Source: Bryobacteraceae bacterium
GTDB taxonomy: Bacteria; Acidobacteriota; Terriglobia; Bryobacterales; Bryobacteraceae
DNA: 14,435 bases
Reading direction: 5' to 3'
Assembly: GCA_025350445.1 (NCBI GenBank)
Contig: JANXXV010000808.1
Coordinates: forward strand, 1 to 14,435
In this document: positions 1 through 7,505 of the stretch, in pieces
How positions within the stretch are numbered: the first letter of the stretch is position 1
Layout of the letters: each line of letters starts with the position of its first letter
Notes under the pieces: model-generated
Told to the model about the DNA's origin: nothing
Databases searched by the model: none
Seen by the model: the letters and a program-made list of their open reading frames with translations, nothing else
Program-made: the position numbers and the translations under genes

Positions 1-183
1 ACCCGGATCGTTTTCTACTCCAATGCGGGGCACCGCAGTTTAGAAGTTGCCTCCTACTTCATGGCATACGGCTTCACCAACGTGCGCAACATGGCTGGCG
101 GCCTGGAAGCCTGGTCAGGGGAGTTGCAGGACTTGAACGTACCACCACTCACGGCGGAAGTGTCAGCGATAAACGCTCGCTAG
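1..183 (+). CDS. Rhodanese-like domain protein, C-terminal part (5' end outside window)
   Basis: Only the last 60 residues are present, in frame from base 1 to the TAG at 181-183. They look like the second half of a rhodanese (sulfurtransferase) domain: a strand ending in VFYSNAGHRS, a helix, then FTNVRNMAGGLEAW, which is the usual closing block. In active rhodaneses the loop is C-x-x-G-x-R-S/T and the Cys carries the persulfide. Here that place is Ser (codon TCC, 19-21), so this copy should be unable to carry sulfur and may only bind or regulate. The missing N-terminal part could hold another domain, for example glutaredoxin-like. The stop is followed with no gap by the ATG of the oxidoreductase, which suggests co-transcription. 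Confidence 0.8.
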   Translation, partial: TRIVFYSNAGHRSLEVASYFMAYGFTNVRNMAGGLEAWSGELQDLNVPPLTAEVSAINAR

Positions 184-1134
184 ATGGTTCGATTCGGTGT
201 AGTGGGCATGGGGCACATTTCGCGGAAGGCCATCGTGCCCGCCTTCGCAAATACGCGAAATGCGGAATTGGCCGCCGTCTTCTCGGGTGACGCCAAGAAG
301 AGGGAAGAGTGCAACGGTTTCTCCTATGAGGATTTCGAGAAAGGCCTGGCCGACCGCCGGATTGACGCCGTCTTCATCGCGGCGCCCAATCACATGCACC
401 GCGAATTTGCAGTGCGCGCCTCGCGTGCCGGGGTTCATGTTCTATGCGAGAAGCCGCTGGCGGCCTCAGCAGCCGATTGTGAAGCCATGATCGAGGCTTC
501 CAGTAAAGCCGGAGTCAAATTGATGGTCGCCTACCGGCATCACTTCGGTGCCGCCCATCGCGATGCCATGAATATGGCCCATACCGGGCGTCTGGGTGAC
601 CTCCGCTCGTTCCATTCCTGCTTCGTGGTCCAGGTGCATTTGCACAACATCCGCACCGTGCGTGCCGCCGGGGGTGGCACACTGCCGGATCTGGGAGTCT
701 ATTGCATCAATACCGCCAGGCAACTATTCCAGGCCGACCCCATCCACGTTACCGGGTTCGCAACAACACGGGACGACGATCCGCGCTTTGCGGAAGTGGA
801 AGAGATGTTCACCGCGGTGTTGGGATTTGCCGGTCCCCGCATCGCCACCTTCACCTGTGGCTTCGGATCGGCACGGTATATGACGTACGACATTCTGGGA
901 ACCAGCGGGACCCTGGATCTGGATCCCGCCTATGACTACGCGGGCGACATTCGCTCTGAGCTGATCCTGGACGGCAAGCGCGAGACCCGCATCTTCCCGC
1001 GCGAAGACCAGTTCGCGGCACAGATCGATTATTTTGCGGAGTGTGTGCGCGATGGCCGCGATCCCGCGCAATCCGGTGCTCAGGCGCTAACCGATGTGCG
1101 CATCATCGAACAACTCTACCGGTCAAGTCTGTGA
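184..1134 (+). CDS. Gfo/Idh/MocA family NAD(P)-dependent oxidoreductase
   Basis: A 316-residue protein of normal length for the family, predicted cytoplasmic. Residues 1-115 form the Rossmann domain: GVVGMGHIS at 5-13 is the dinucleotide-binding loop, AAPNHMH at 66-72 is the family's second conserved block, and CEKP at 88-91 carries the Lys (K90) expected to serve in catalysis. Residues 120-300 are the alpha/beta substrate domain. There, GGGTLPDLGVYCIN at 163-176 resembles the glucose-fructose oxidoreductase type, with Tyr173 where sugar dehydrogenases often have His. The family oxidises or reduces hydroxyls of sugars, inositols or related compounds; the substrate cannot be read from sequence. 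The start is the ATG directly after the preceding stop, with no clear Shine-Dalgarno site, consistent with coupling. The next gene begins at most 8 bases after its stop. Confidence 0.9.
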   Translation: MVRFGVVGMGHISRKAIVPAFANTRNAELAAVFSGDAKKREECNGFSYEDFEKGLADRRIDAVFIAAPNHMHREFAVRASRAGVHVLCEKPLAASAADCEAMIEASSKAGVKLMVAYRHHFGAAHRDAMNMAHTGRLGDLRSFHSCFVVQVHLHNIRTVRAAGGGTLPDLGVYCINTARQLFQADPIHVTGFATTRDDDPRFAEVEEMFTAVLGFAGPRIATFTCGFGSARYMTYDILGTSGTLDLDPAYDYAGDIRSELILDGKRETRIFPREDQFAAQIDYFAECVRDGRDPAQSGAQALTDVRIIEQLYRSSL

Positions 1135-1142
1135 ACGGAAAG

Positions 1143-2351
1143 ATGCTGCTGCGCCTCTCAGCCGCCAATCGGGAGAATGATCGATCATTCCCCGGCTCAT
1201 CCACTGGGCGCCAGCCGGTGCACACCGTTTACGGCGGCGCTCATTTATTCAAAGCGGGCATCGCCGCGAAGCTAGGCGCTCATGCGCTGAAGACCCTGGA
1301 ATTGTATGCCCCGGACGCAGCTTCGCTGGGCGTCAGCGCTGAGGTCTATCGAAGAGTGGTAGAGAAACTGCACCGCGAGCCCGTCGAAGATTTCCGCATC
1401 GATTTTGAGGACGGTTACGGCCATCGCTCCGGCGCCGAAGAAGATAGCCACGCCGCGCAAGCCGCAAAAGAGCTGGCGCGCGGATCTGGAACGCCCTTCA
1501 TCGGCATTCGCATCAAACCGTTCACCGAAGCATTGCGCGAGCGCAGCATGCGGACCCTCGACATTTTCATGAACGCGCTGGGTCGTCCGCCTGACGGTTT
1601 TGTCGTAACCCTGCCGAAGGTGACGATTCCCGAGCAAGTCGCAGCGTTGGCGTACCTGCTCAAAAGTTACGAGCACGCGCACAACTTCCCCAGTGGCACG
1701 ATGAAAATAGAACTGATGATCGAAACAACCCAGTCGATTATCGACAAGCACGGCCGCTTCGCGATCCCAGCCTTGCTCGACGCCGCGGAGGGCCGCTGCC
1801 GCGGTCTTCACTTCGGCGTCTACGATTACACGGCGGAATGCAATATCATCGCGGAGCATCAAAGCATGGGGCATCCGGCGTGCGATTTCGCGCGCCACGC
1901 GATGCAGGTCTGCACAGCCGCGCGCGGAGTTTCCATCTCCGATGGCGCAACAAATGTTTTACCGGCGGGTTCTGACGCAGCCGCAATCCGCCAGGCCATG
2001 AAACTTCACTTCAGTGATGTGCAACGGTCGCTGCGCAATGGCATCTACCAAGGTTGGGACCTGCACCCCGGCCAGTTGCCAACGCGATATGCGGCTGTCT
2101 TCTCCTTCTTCCTCGACGGCCTTGCAGAAGCGGCGGCGCGACTGCGTAACTTTACCGGCACAGCGGCGCAGGCAACTCTGGCGGGAAATGTTTTCGACGA
2201 CGCCGCCACCGGACAAGGACTGTTGAACTTCTTCCTGCGCGGATACAACTGCGGCGCTCTTACTGAACAGGAAGCTCTGTCCTCCGGTCTCACCTTGGAA
2301 GAACTCCGTGGAAAGTCCTTCCTCAAAATTGTGCACAATCGTCTGGTATGA
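1143..2351 (+). CDS. CitE/HpcH-like aldolase/lyase, DUF6986-type
   Basis: A 402-residue protein from ATG 1143. A GTG at 1131 that overlaps the previous stop (GTGA) is an alternative start adding four residues; GGAA just upstream of 1143 is the better, though close, ribosome site. The N-terminal RQPVHTVYGGAHLF (23-36) followed by DFRIDFEDGYG (83-93) marks the DUF6986 branch of the PEP/pyruvate-binding TIM-barrel superfamily (CitE, HpcH/HpaI). Likely active-site elements are the acidic block at 87-90, Arg in GIRIKPF (121-127), acidic residues of IELMIET (189-195) and Asp228 in GVYDYTAEC, expected to bind Mg and an oxoacid. Characterised relatives split or join carbon chains through pyruvate, glyoxylate or acetyl-CoA, but the reaction of this branch is unknown to me. 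Its stop overlaps the aminotransferase start by ATGA, so the two are probably made together. Confidence 0.8.
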   Translation: MLLRLSAANRENDRSFPGSSTGRQPVHTVYGGAHLFKAGIAAKLGAHALKTLELYAPDAASLGVSAEVYRRVVEKLHREPVEDFRIDFEDGYGHRSGAEEDSHAAQAAKELARGSGTPFIGIRIKPFTEALRERSMRTLDIFMNALGRPPDGFVVTLPKVTIPEQVAALAYLLKSYEHAHNFPSGTMKIELMIETTQSIIDKHGRFAIPALLDAAEGRCRGLHFGVYDYTAECNIIAEHQSMGHPACDFARHAMQVCTAARGVSISDGATNVLPAGSDAAAIRQAMKLHFSDVQRSLRNGIYQGWDLHPGQLPTRYAAVFSFFLDGLAEAAARLRNFTGTAAQATLAGNVFDDAATGQGLLNFFLRGYNCGALTEQEALSSGLTLEELRGKSFLKIVHNRLV

Positions 2352-3448
2352 AGTTTTCCGGCCGCCTGCATTGGGATCTAACACCAAACCGCCTCACCGA
2401 ATTGCTCAAGGCAAAACGCGCCGCTGGCGAAACCATTCTTGATCTTACGGAATCGAATCCAACGGCAGCCGGCTTCGACTATCCGTCAGAGCAAATCCTC
2501 TCCGCCTTCGCCGACCCTCGAAATCTAATCTACGAGCCTTCGGCCCAAGGTCTGCTCTCCGCCCGCCAAGCCATCGGCCCGCATCCGGAGCGGCTGCTGC
2601 TCACCGCCAGCACCAGTGAGGCCTACGCATATCTGTTCAAGCTGTTAACCGATCCCGGCGATGAAGTCCTGGTACCGCGGCCGTCTTACCCGCTCTTTGA
2701 ATTCCTCGCCACTCTCGAATCGGTTCGCGTGGTGCAGTATCCGCTGTTCTATCACGAAGGCTGGTCGATTGATATGGAGGCGCTCGCCTCCGCCGTCACC
2801 AGCCGCACACGCGCGGTCGTGCTGGTGAATCCAAACAATCCCACCGGATCCTACCTGAAGCGCAATGAACTACAACAGTTGCTAGGCATTTGCGGTCGTC
2901 ATGGCCTGGCTATCATCTCAGACGAAGTATTCGCCGATTATGCCTTCCAGCCGGACCCGGAACGAGTGGCTACTCTCGAAAAGGCAGAGAAAGTGCTGAC
3001 GTTTTCGATGAGCGGTCTTTCCAAAGTTTGCGGATTGCCTCAACTCAAGCTGGGCTGGATTCGCGCGAACGGACCGTGCGCGGACGAGGCGATGGAGCGG
3101 CTGGAATTGATAGCGGATACATTCCTATCCGTTGCGACGCCGGTCCAACACGCGCTGCCGCAACTGCTCGCCGCGGGAAGGGCGGTGCGGGACCAGATCC
3201 GCGCCCGCACGAAAGCCAATCTCGCACTTCTTCAGCGCCACCTGCACGTGGAAGGAGGTTGGTATGCCACCGTTCGAGTGCCGCGCACGCAGAGCGAAGA
3301 AGAATGGGTTCTGTACCTGCTCAATGAGCACAACATTCTGGTTCAACCCGGCTACTTCTACGATTTTGACTCGGAAGCGTATCTGATTCTCAGCTTGCTG
3401 ACGCCGCCCGAAACATTTCGGCTGGCGATACCAAATCTTCCAATCTAG
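2348..3448 (+). CDS. Class I/II PLP-dependent aminotransferase
   Basis: A 366-residue fold-type I aminotransferase. Visible marks: LDLTESNPT (31-39), TASTSEAY (86-93), NPNNPTG (161-167), SDEVFADY (191-198, Asp192 to the PLP ring nitrogen) and SGLSK (222-226), whose Lys226 should form the Schiff base. Two oddities. Between ARQAI (72-76) and PHPER (78-82) the usual stretch of about a dozen residues with the tyrosine pair seems absent, although the frame is intact. At the position of the C-terminal carboxylate-binding Arg the sequence is LILSLL (346-351), so Arg is replaced by Ile347; I believe this occurs elsewhere in this subgroup but cannot confirm it. The start overlaps the previous gene by ATGA. 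The amino-acid substrate is unknown; coupling to the lyase suggests it handles an oxoacid from that enzyme. Confidence 0.88.
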   Translation: MKFSGRLHWDLTPNRLTELLKAKRAAGETILDLTESNPTAAGFDYPSEQILSAFADPRNLIYEPSAQGLLSARQAIGPHPERLLLTASTSEAYAYLFKLLTDPGDEVLVPRPSYPLFEFLATLESVRVVQYPLFYHEGWSIDMEALASAVTSRTRAVVLVNPNNPTGSYLKRNELQQLLGICGRHGLAIISDEVFADYAFQPDPERVATLEKAEKVLTFSMSGLSKVCGLPQLKLGWIRANGPCADEAMERLELIADTFLSVATPVQHALPQLLAAGRAVRDQIRARTKANLALLQRHLHVEGGWYATVRVPRTQSEEEWVLYLLNEHNILVQPGYFYDFDSEAYLILSLLTPPETFRLAIPNLPI

Positions 3449-4791
3449 TTCTTGGATCGCGCCGGTTCTGGTTGGCGAAGGCCAATTTCGCGGAACAGGT
3501 CCGTGGACCAGTGCAGCGCTTGCAAATAGCTGGAAGCCACCGCGGCCACTTCTATTCTGAGTATCAGCGCGAGTTCCGCTACGGCATTCCAATCCGCCGC
3601 TTCGTATTTCTGGACCAGCCGCAAAATCAGGTCGAAGGAATTGCCGGGTTTCGCGTCGCCCAGCAGCGCCTCCGTTATGGGTGAACTTAGATGCATTTCG
3701 CCGATGATTTGGGCCAGTGGCCGGTTAATCATGGCATCCAGCAGGGAAAACATCCCCATCAACGCCGAGTCGGCGGTGGATGCCGCCGGTCTTGCCTCTG
3801 CTGCAAGCAGTTCGCAGAATCTTGCCCGTACCATCGCTTGCATCACGATCTCATTCGGTTTGTCCTCGGCTAAGGCCGGCAGAGTCGCCAGGGAAATCCA
3901 TTTCCGCGTTTCGCGTTCGCCCAGAATCATCAGTGCCTGGCGGATGGAATTTACAGTATTCGAGCTAGCGATGGCAGCGGAGTTTACGTAGCGAATCACG
4001 CGGTAGGAAAACGACACATCGTTTGAGATCAGCTTTTCCAGACGCACGAAATCCAAATCGTGCTGCTGCAACTGCGCAAGCAATTTCAGATGGTTGGTCT
4101 TAAATCCCGGCACCTGCCGGCCTTTCATGATCACCGGCTTGGCGAAGAAATAGCCCTGAAAATAGTCGTATCCAGCGTCGAGCGACCACTCGAACTCCTC
4201 GTGAGTCTCCACTTTCTCGGCCAGCATCTTAATGCCGCGCGATCCGTACTTGGCGATCATCTCGGTTTGCTCCGCCCGCGACGAAATTCGAATATCTACT
4301 TTGATAATCTCCGCCAGTTCAGTCAGCGGCTCGAAACGCGGCTCGCAGACAAAATCATCCAATGCCACCAGATAGCCTTGGGCGCGCAGATTGCGGCACG
4401 CCTCCAATACTTCCGAATCCGGTTCCACCGTTTCCAGGACTTCGATCACCACACTTTGGCTCGGAAGCATGGTGCTCCAGTCGCCTACCAGAAGGTTCCG
4501 TCCGAAGTTAATGAAGCCCCGCTTCCCGCCGAGAAGATTATCCAGTCCGATTGAGAATAACGAGTTCGCGATTACTTGCGAGGTCGCGAGACTCTCTTCA
4601 GACCCATCGTACGCATTGCTGCCCGAAGACCGGAACAGCAATTCATACCCGTAGACGTTTTGCCGGCGGTCGAAAATTGCCTGCCGGGCTAGGAAATTAT
4701 CCATACCCCTCTCATCGGCCTCAAGCGGAAACTTATTAGCCGGGTGCGGCGCAGGTTCAGCTATACTGACCATTCGGTCCCGGATTCCCAT
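3445..4791 (-). CDS. EAL-HDOD signalling protein (YuxH type)
   Basis: A 448-residue cytoplasmic protein with an EAL (c-di-GMP phosphodiesterase-like) domain at about 33-222 and an HDOD domain at about 225-425. EAL marks: ELLFR (50-54) in place of EALLR, FINFGRNLL (93-101), IEVLE (116-120), LDDF (144-147), IKVD (163-166), AEKVET (191-196) and YFQGYFFAKP (210-219). Most catalytic acids, the Lys and the Gln are in place, but the DDFGTGYSSL loop is altered, as in YuxH-type proteins, so activity is uncertain and c-di-GMP sensing is possible. HDOD marks are the VNSA block (269-272) and the ALMILGERETRKW segment. The start is ambiguous: ATG 4791, 4773 or 4704. The last begins MDNFLARQAIF, where family members usually start, and has GAGAGGGG close upstream. 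The stop shares a CTAG with the convergent aminotransferase stop. Confidence 0.88.
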   Translation of the reverse strand: MGIRDRMVSIAEPAPHPANKFPLEADERGMDNFLARQAIFDRRQNVYGYELLFRSSGSNAYDGSEESLATSQVIANSLFSIGLDNLLGGKRGFINFGRNLLVGDWSTMLPSQSVVIEVLETVEPDSEVLEACRNLRAQGYLVALDDFVCEPRFEPLTELAEIIKVDIRISSRAEQTEMIAKYGSRGIKMLAEKVETHEEFEWSLDAGYDYFQGYFFAKPVIMKGRQVPGFKTNHLKLLAQLQQHDLDFVRLEKLISNDVSFSYRVIRYVNSAAIASSNTVNSIRQALMILGERETRKWISLATLPALAEDKPNEIVMQAMVRARFCELLAAEARPAASTADSALMGMFSLLDAMINRPLAQIIGEMHLSSPITEALLGDAKPGNSFDLILRLVQKYEAADWNAVAELALILRIEVAAVASSYLQALHWSTDLFREIGLRQPEPARSKN

Positions 4792-4963
4792 AAATGGAGC
4801 AACAGCAACATAGGTGACCCCAGGGATATCCTCCCAAGGAAGATGCTGACGCGATTGGCAAACAAACCAGCTGCCATACGCCTTTCGTCGATGCCATATT
4901 GCATCAGCTACGGCACGCAGTGAAATTGTTGGTGTTCTTCCGTTTTATTCTCAAAGCCGGCAA

Positions 4964-5671
4964 ATGCTCAACCATACCCAATATCAACGACCATCCCGCC
5001 CTCTCGAACTGGTGATATTCGATTGCGATGGCGTCCTGGTCGACAGCGAATCACTTGGATGCAGCACCTTAATTGAGCTCGCCGCCGAATACGGTGTCAC
5101 CTTCGGCCTCGCCGAAGCCCTGCACCTCTTCCGTGGCCGCAAGATGTCCGTTTGTATCGCTGAAATCGAAAGACGCCGCGGCGCCTCCGTTCCGGAAACA
5201 TTCATCCCGACCGTACGTGCCCGTATGGCCGATACCTTTCGCCGCGAACTGCGTGCCGTCGATGGCGTTCGAGCCGCGCTCGAATCCATAAGTCTGCCGT
5301 TCTGCGTAGCCTCCAGTGGACCGCCGGAGAAAATACGGCTCTCGCTCGAAATCACCGGACTTCTGCCTCTTTTTGCCAACAAAATATTCAGCGCCTACCA
5401 GGTGGGAAGCTGGAAGCCAAATCCGGGGCTTTTTCTGCACGCCGCCGGCGCCATGGGTGTCGATCCGGAGGCGTGCGCCGTGATTGAGGATAGCCTGCCC
5501 GGAGTACAGGCAGGCATTGCCGCGGGAATGCAGGTCTATGCCTACACACCCCCGGGGGACCCGCTTATGCTCTCGCGCGAAGGCGCAATCGCCTTCCATT
5601 CCATGCCGGACCTGCCTGCCTACTTACGCGGCTCGCTCGACGGCGGCACTAAGCCCTTCAACCGCATATAA
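4964..5671 (+). CDS. HAD-superfamily phosphatase (beta-phosphoglucomutase/YieH-like)
   Basis: A 235-residue cytoplasmic HAD hydrolase with all four motifs. Motif I is FDCDGVLVDSE (19-29) with nucleophile Asp20 and acid/base Asp22. Motif II is ASSGP (116-120), motif III is Lys151 in SWKPNPGLF, and motif IV is IEDSLPGVQAG (174-184) with the metal-binding acids Glu175 and Asp176. The helical cap lies between motif I and about residue 95, as in subclass I, and its GRKM segment resembles the YieH/phosphoglucomutase group. It probably dephosphorylates a small sugar or organic phosphate; the substrate cannot be assigned. The start at 4964 has only a weak ribosome site (AAAGCCGG). The gene faces away from the EAL-HDOD gene across 172 bases and its last 52 bases overlap the end of the convergent DinB gene. 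Confidence 0.87.
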   Translation: MLNHTQYQRPSRPLELVIFDCDGVLVDSESLGCSTLIELAAEYGVTFGLAEALHLFRGRKMSVCIAEIERRRGASVPETFIPTVRARMADTFRRELRAVDGVRAALESISLPFCVASSGPPEKIRLSLEITGLLPLFANKIFSAYQVGSWKPNPGLFLHAAGAMGVDPEACAVIEDSLPGVQAGIAAGMQVYAYTPPGDPLMLSREGAIAFHSMPDLPAYLRGSLDGGTKPFNRI

Positions 5672-6138
5672 GTAACCATATTTCCGTAATGCTCGAAGTT
5701 ATGCGCCGTGTTGAACGCCAAGATGTTCAGCCGTGTGCGTTCTCCGTTGCCGAACTTCAGCACTTCCGCCGCATTGGCGTCCGTCAACGCCGCATACGCC
5801 TTATCGCAATAGGCAAACGCTTCCTGCACCGCCTTCACCAATTCCTCTTTGGTCGACTTGGACTTCTCAATTCCCAGCGCCGGATTCTTCTCACCCAGCG
5901 CAGCCGAGCAGAAAGTGTATTGCGCGTCGGCCACATGGCCCAGCAGTTGCGCGAACGAGCGCACCTCCGGAACCGGCTTGTAGGCGAAGTTCAGATCCGG
6001 CATCTTCTCCGCCGACCGCTGAATCACCCCTTTCACCTGATTCTGATAGGCGGTTGCGCCACCCGCCAACGTCTTCAGATCCGGCGCCTGCGCCATCGCT
6101 CCCGAAACCAGAATCATACCCAGCAAAGCTGTTTTCAT
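5620..6138 (-). CDS. Exported DinB-fold protein
   Basis: A 172-residue protein. The open frame extends further up to 6231, but ATG 6138 is chosen because GGAGG lies 8 bases before it and it opens with a signal peptide (MKTALLGMILVSGAMAQAPD, cleavage probably after AMA). The mature part is a four-helix DinB/DUF664 domain. The candidate metal-binding histidines are His68 in LLGHVADAQY and His146 and His150 in NTAHNFEHYGN. Many DinB-fold enzymes are metal-dependent thiol transferases, but most family members, including exported acidobacterial ones, have no known reaction. The transported location is predicted from the signal peptide only. Its 3' end overlaps the HAD gene tail-to-tail, and no terminator separates them. 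Confidence 0.88.
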   Translation of the reverse strand: MKTALLGMILVSGAMAQAPDLKTLAGGATAYQNQVKGVIQRSAEKMPDLNFAYKPVPEVRSFAQLLGHVADAQYTFCSAALGEKNPALGIEKSKSTKEELVKAVQEAFAYCDKAYAALTDANAAEVLKFGNGERTRLNILAFNTAHNFEHYGNMVTYMRLKGLVPPSSEPRK

Positions 6139-6146
6139 TCCCACTT

Positions 6147-6151
6147 CCTCC
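6147..6151 (-). promoter_or_regulatory. Ribosome binding site deciding the DinB start
   Basis: On the minus strand GGAGG is followed by 8 bases and ATG 6138. The longer upstream frame has no comparable site, and the protein from 6138 begins with a clean signal peptide. Confidence 0.75.
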
Positions 6152-6212
6152 AGTGAATTGTGACTACCGCAGAGCGTCATCCTCGATGCCGCCGTTAGTC
6201 TTCCATGGTACA

Positions 6213-6226
6213 GGATACGGGTATCC
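6213..6226. promoter_or_regulatory. GGATAC-GG-GTATCC dyad, possible operator
   Basis: A perfect 6+2+6 inverted repeat lies upstream of the DinB gene and divergent from the chemoreceptor remnant. The half-site GGATAC occurs again at 6306-6311 in the same 227-base intergenic stretch. Such a dyad could bind a dimeric regulator, but no regulator is encoded nearby and a 14-base dyad may be chance. The rest of 6139-6365 is GC-rich and I see no gene in it. Confidence 0.2.
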
Positions 6227-6365
6227 GTCATCCTTAGCCCGAACCAATTACGTCCGCGCGCGGCGGGGCGCGCCGCAGCCGGCGTAAGGTCCCGCCGAAA
6301 ACGACGGATACGATTCTCCGCCGGAGATCCCTCTTTGGATGCTCCGAAACCCGCCGCTGTTTATC

Positions 6366-7454
6366 ATGAAACCCGGAGCGAAGATCGTCATCGTGGCTGT
6401 TGGCTCAGTATTTCTTACTGCCGCGGCTGCCTTGCTGATTCAGTGATCGGTAATCCGCGGACAAGGCATTGAGATGACTCGCGACGCCATGCGCGCTACT
6501 ATTTTGAGTGCCGGGAATACCCGCCGTTCCGTCTCGGCTATGCGCAGTGCGCGGATGTTCGACGACGGCAAGCTCAAAGCTGCCGCCGCCGGAGTGGCCG
6601 ACTACACCAAGACCAGTCTTTACAAGACCGTGCCCGTAGTGGCAGCCTGGGAGTCCATCGCTGACGTTGCCTCCAAGGAAGGTTACGAATTCCGCGTGCC
6701 GGCCCGCAATCCGCGGAATCCGAAGAACGCCCCGCGTCCTGACGAGGAACGACTTCTGAATTTGATGGAAAACGGCAAACTGCCGGAATATTTCGCCATG
6801 GACGAGCCGGCGAACGAGATATTCTATGCGCCGCCCATCGCCCTTAGTGCCGACTATCTGCTCTGTCACGGCGACCCATCGGCCAGCCCCGCCGGAAACG
6901 GAGAAGATATGCGCGGCTTTCCCGTGGAGAGCTGGCGTGACGGCGACCGGCATGGAATATTCCCGCTGCGCTCGAAACTGGACCGCGTGGACTCGGTGGT
7001 GAGAGCCGGCATTCGTCCGACCGCTTTGTGGCTCCTCCCCTTGTCGTTCTGCGTCGGGCTGGGAGTCTTTTTCCTGATATCGAAGATCAGCAACAGACTG
7101 GCGGCGATCATTCAATCGATCTCGGATGGTTCAGGACAACTCACCAGCGCCGTAGTCCAGATCGCAGCATCCAGCCAAGCCCCCGCGCAAGGCTCATCCC
7201 GGCCGGCCGCATCCCTCGAAGAGACTTCCGCGGCAAGTGAACAGATCGCCTGCATGATCAACAAGAACGCCGGTAACTCGCGTTCGGCGGCGGTGGAAAT
7301 GGACGGCGGAACCCCGGTCCGCGCGGGCCGCTCCGGCCGGCTTGCTGCCCAAAGCTTCGCCATGTCCCACTGGCAAAATGCTATGAATACCCGCCGGAGC
7401 GCAAACTCACACCCACCGTCATCCCCACGGGCTCGACTGCGAAGACCCCGTTAG
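6366..7454 (+). pseudogene. Decayed methyl-accepting chemotaxis protein with Tll0287-type sensor
   Basis: ATG 6366 starts a membrane anchor (MKPGAKIVIVAVG and a hydrophobic run to LLIQ) that meets TGA at 6444-6446. The same frame then continues SVIRGQGIEMTRDAM, which is the expected continuation, so the stop lies inside one gene; CGA to TGA is the simplest change. The periplasmic part (from 6474) is a Tll0287/DUF3365-like sensor. Its heme motif CxxCH reads YLLCH at 6855-6869, the first Cys having become Tyr (TGT to TAT). A second membrane segment (about 7026-7080) and the start of the signalling coiled coil (AASLEETSAASEQ) follow, but after about 7302 the sequence no longer matches. The conserved hairpin tip (EIAFQTNILALNAA-type) is missing and the frame ends at 7454. 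Even with the stop repaired it would be 362 residues and unable to couple to CheA. An ATG at 6474 gives an open frame, but one without the first anchor. Confidence 0.82.
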
Positions 7455-7505
7455 CATGCCTCCGGTATACCGCCTCCTACCCCCGGGATTAGTCGCGCCA
7501 AGAAA

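Noticed and set aside
1272..1898. Long minus-strand open frame opposite the CitE-like lyase
   Set aside because: It is a shadow of a clearly coding plus-strand gene with conserved motifs.
4792..4963. Hidden gene or RNA between the divergent EAL-HDOD and HAD genes
   Set aside because: No open frame with a ribosome site and no convincing stem structure; it is probably just a divergent promoter region.
6139..6231. N-terminal extension of the DinB frame
   Set aside because: It would bury the signal peptide, and the strong ribosome site is at 6147-6151.
6262..6290. GC-rich palindromic stretch around GGCGCGCC as a terminator or origin
   Set aside because: No T run and no clear long stem; simple GC-rich composition explains the short palindromes.
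6444..6446. TGA as selenocysteine or programmed readthrough in the chemoreceptor
   Set aside because: The position lies just after a membrane anchor where no Sec would be expected, no obvious following stem-loop is seen, and the gene carries other lesions.
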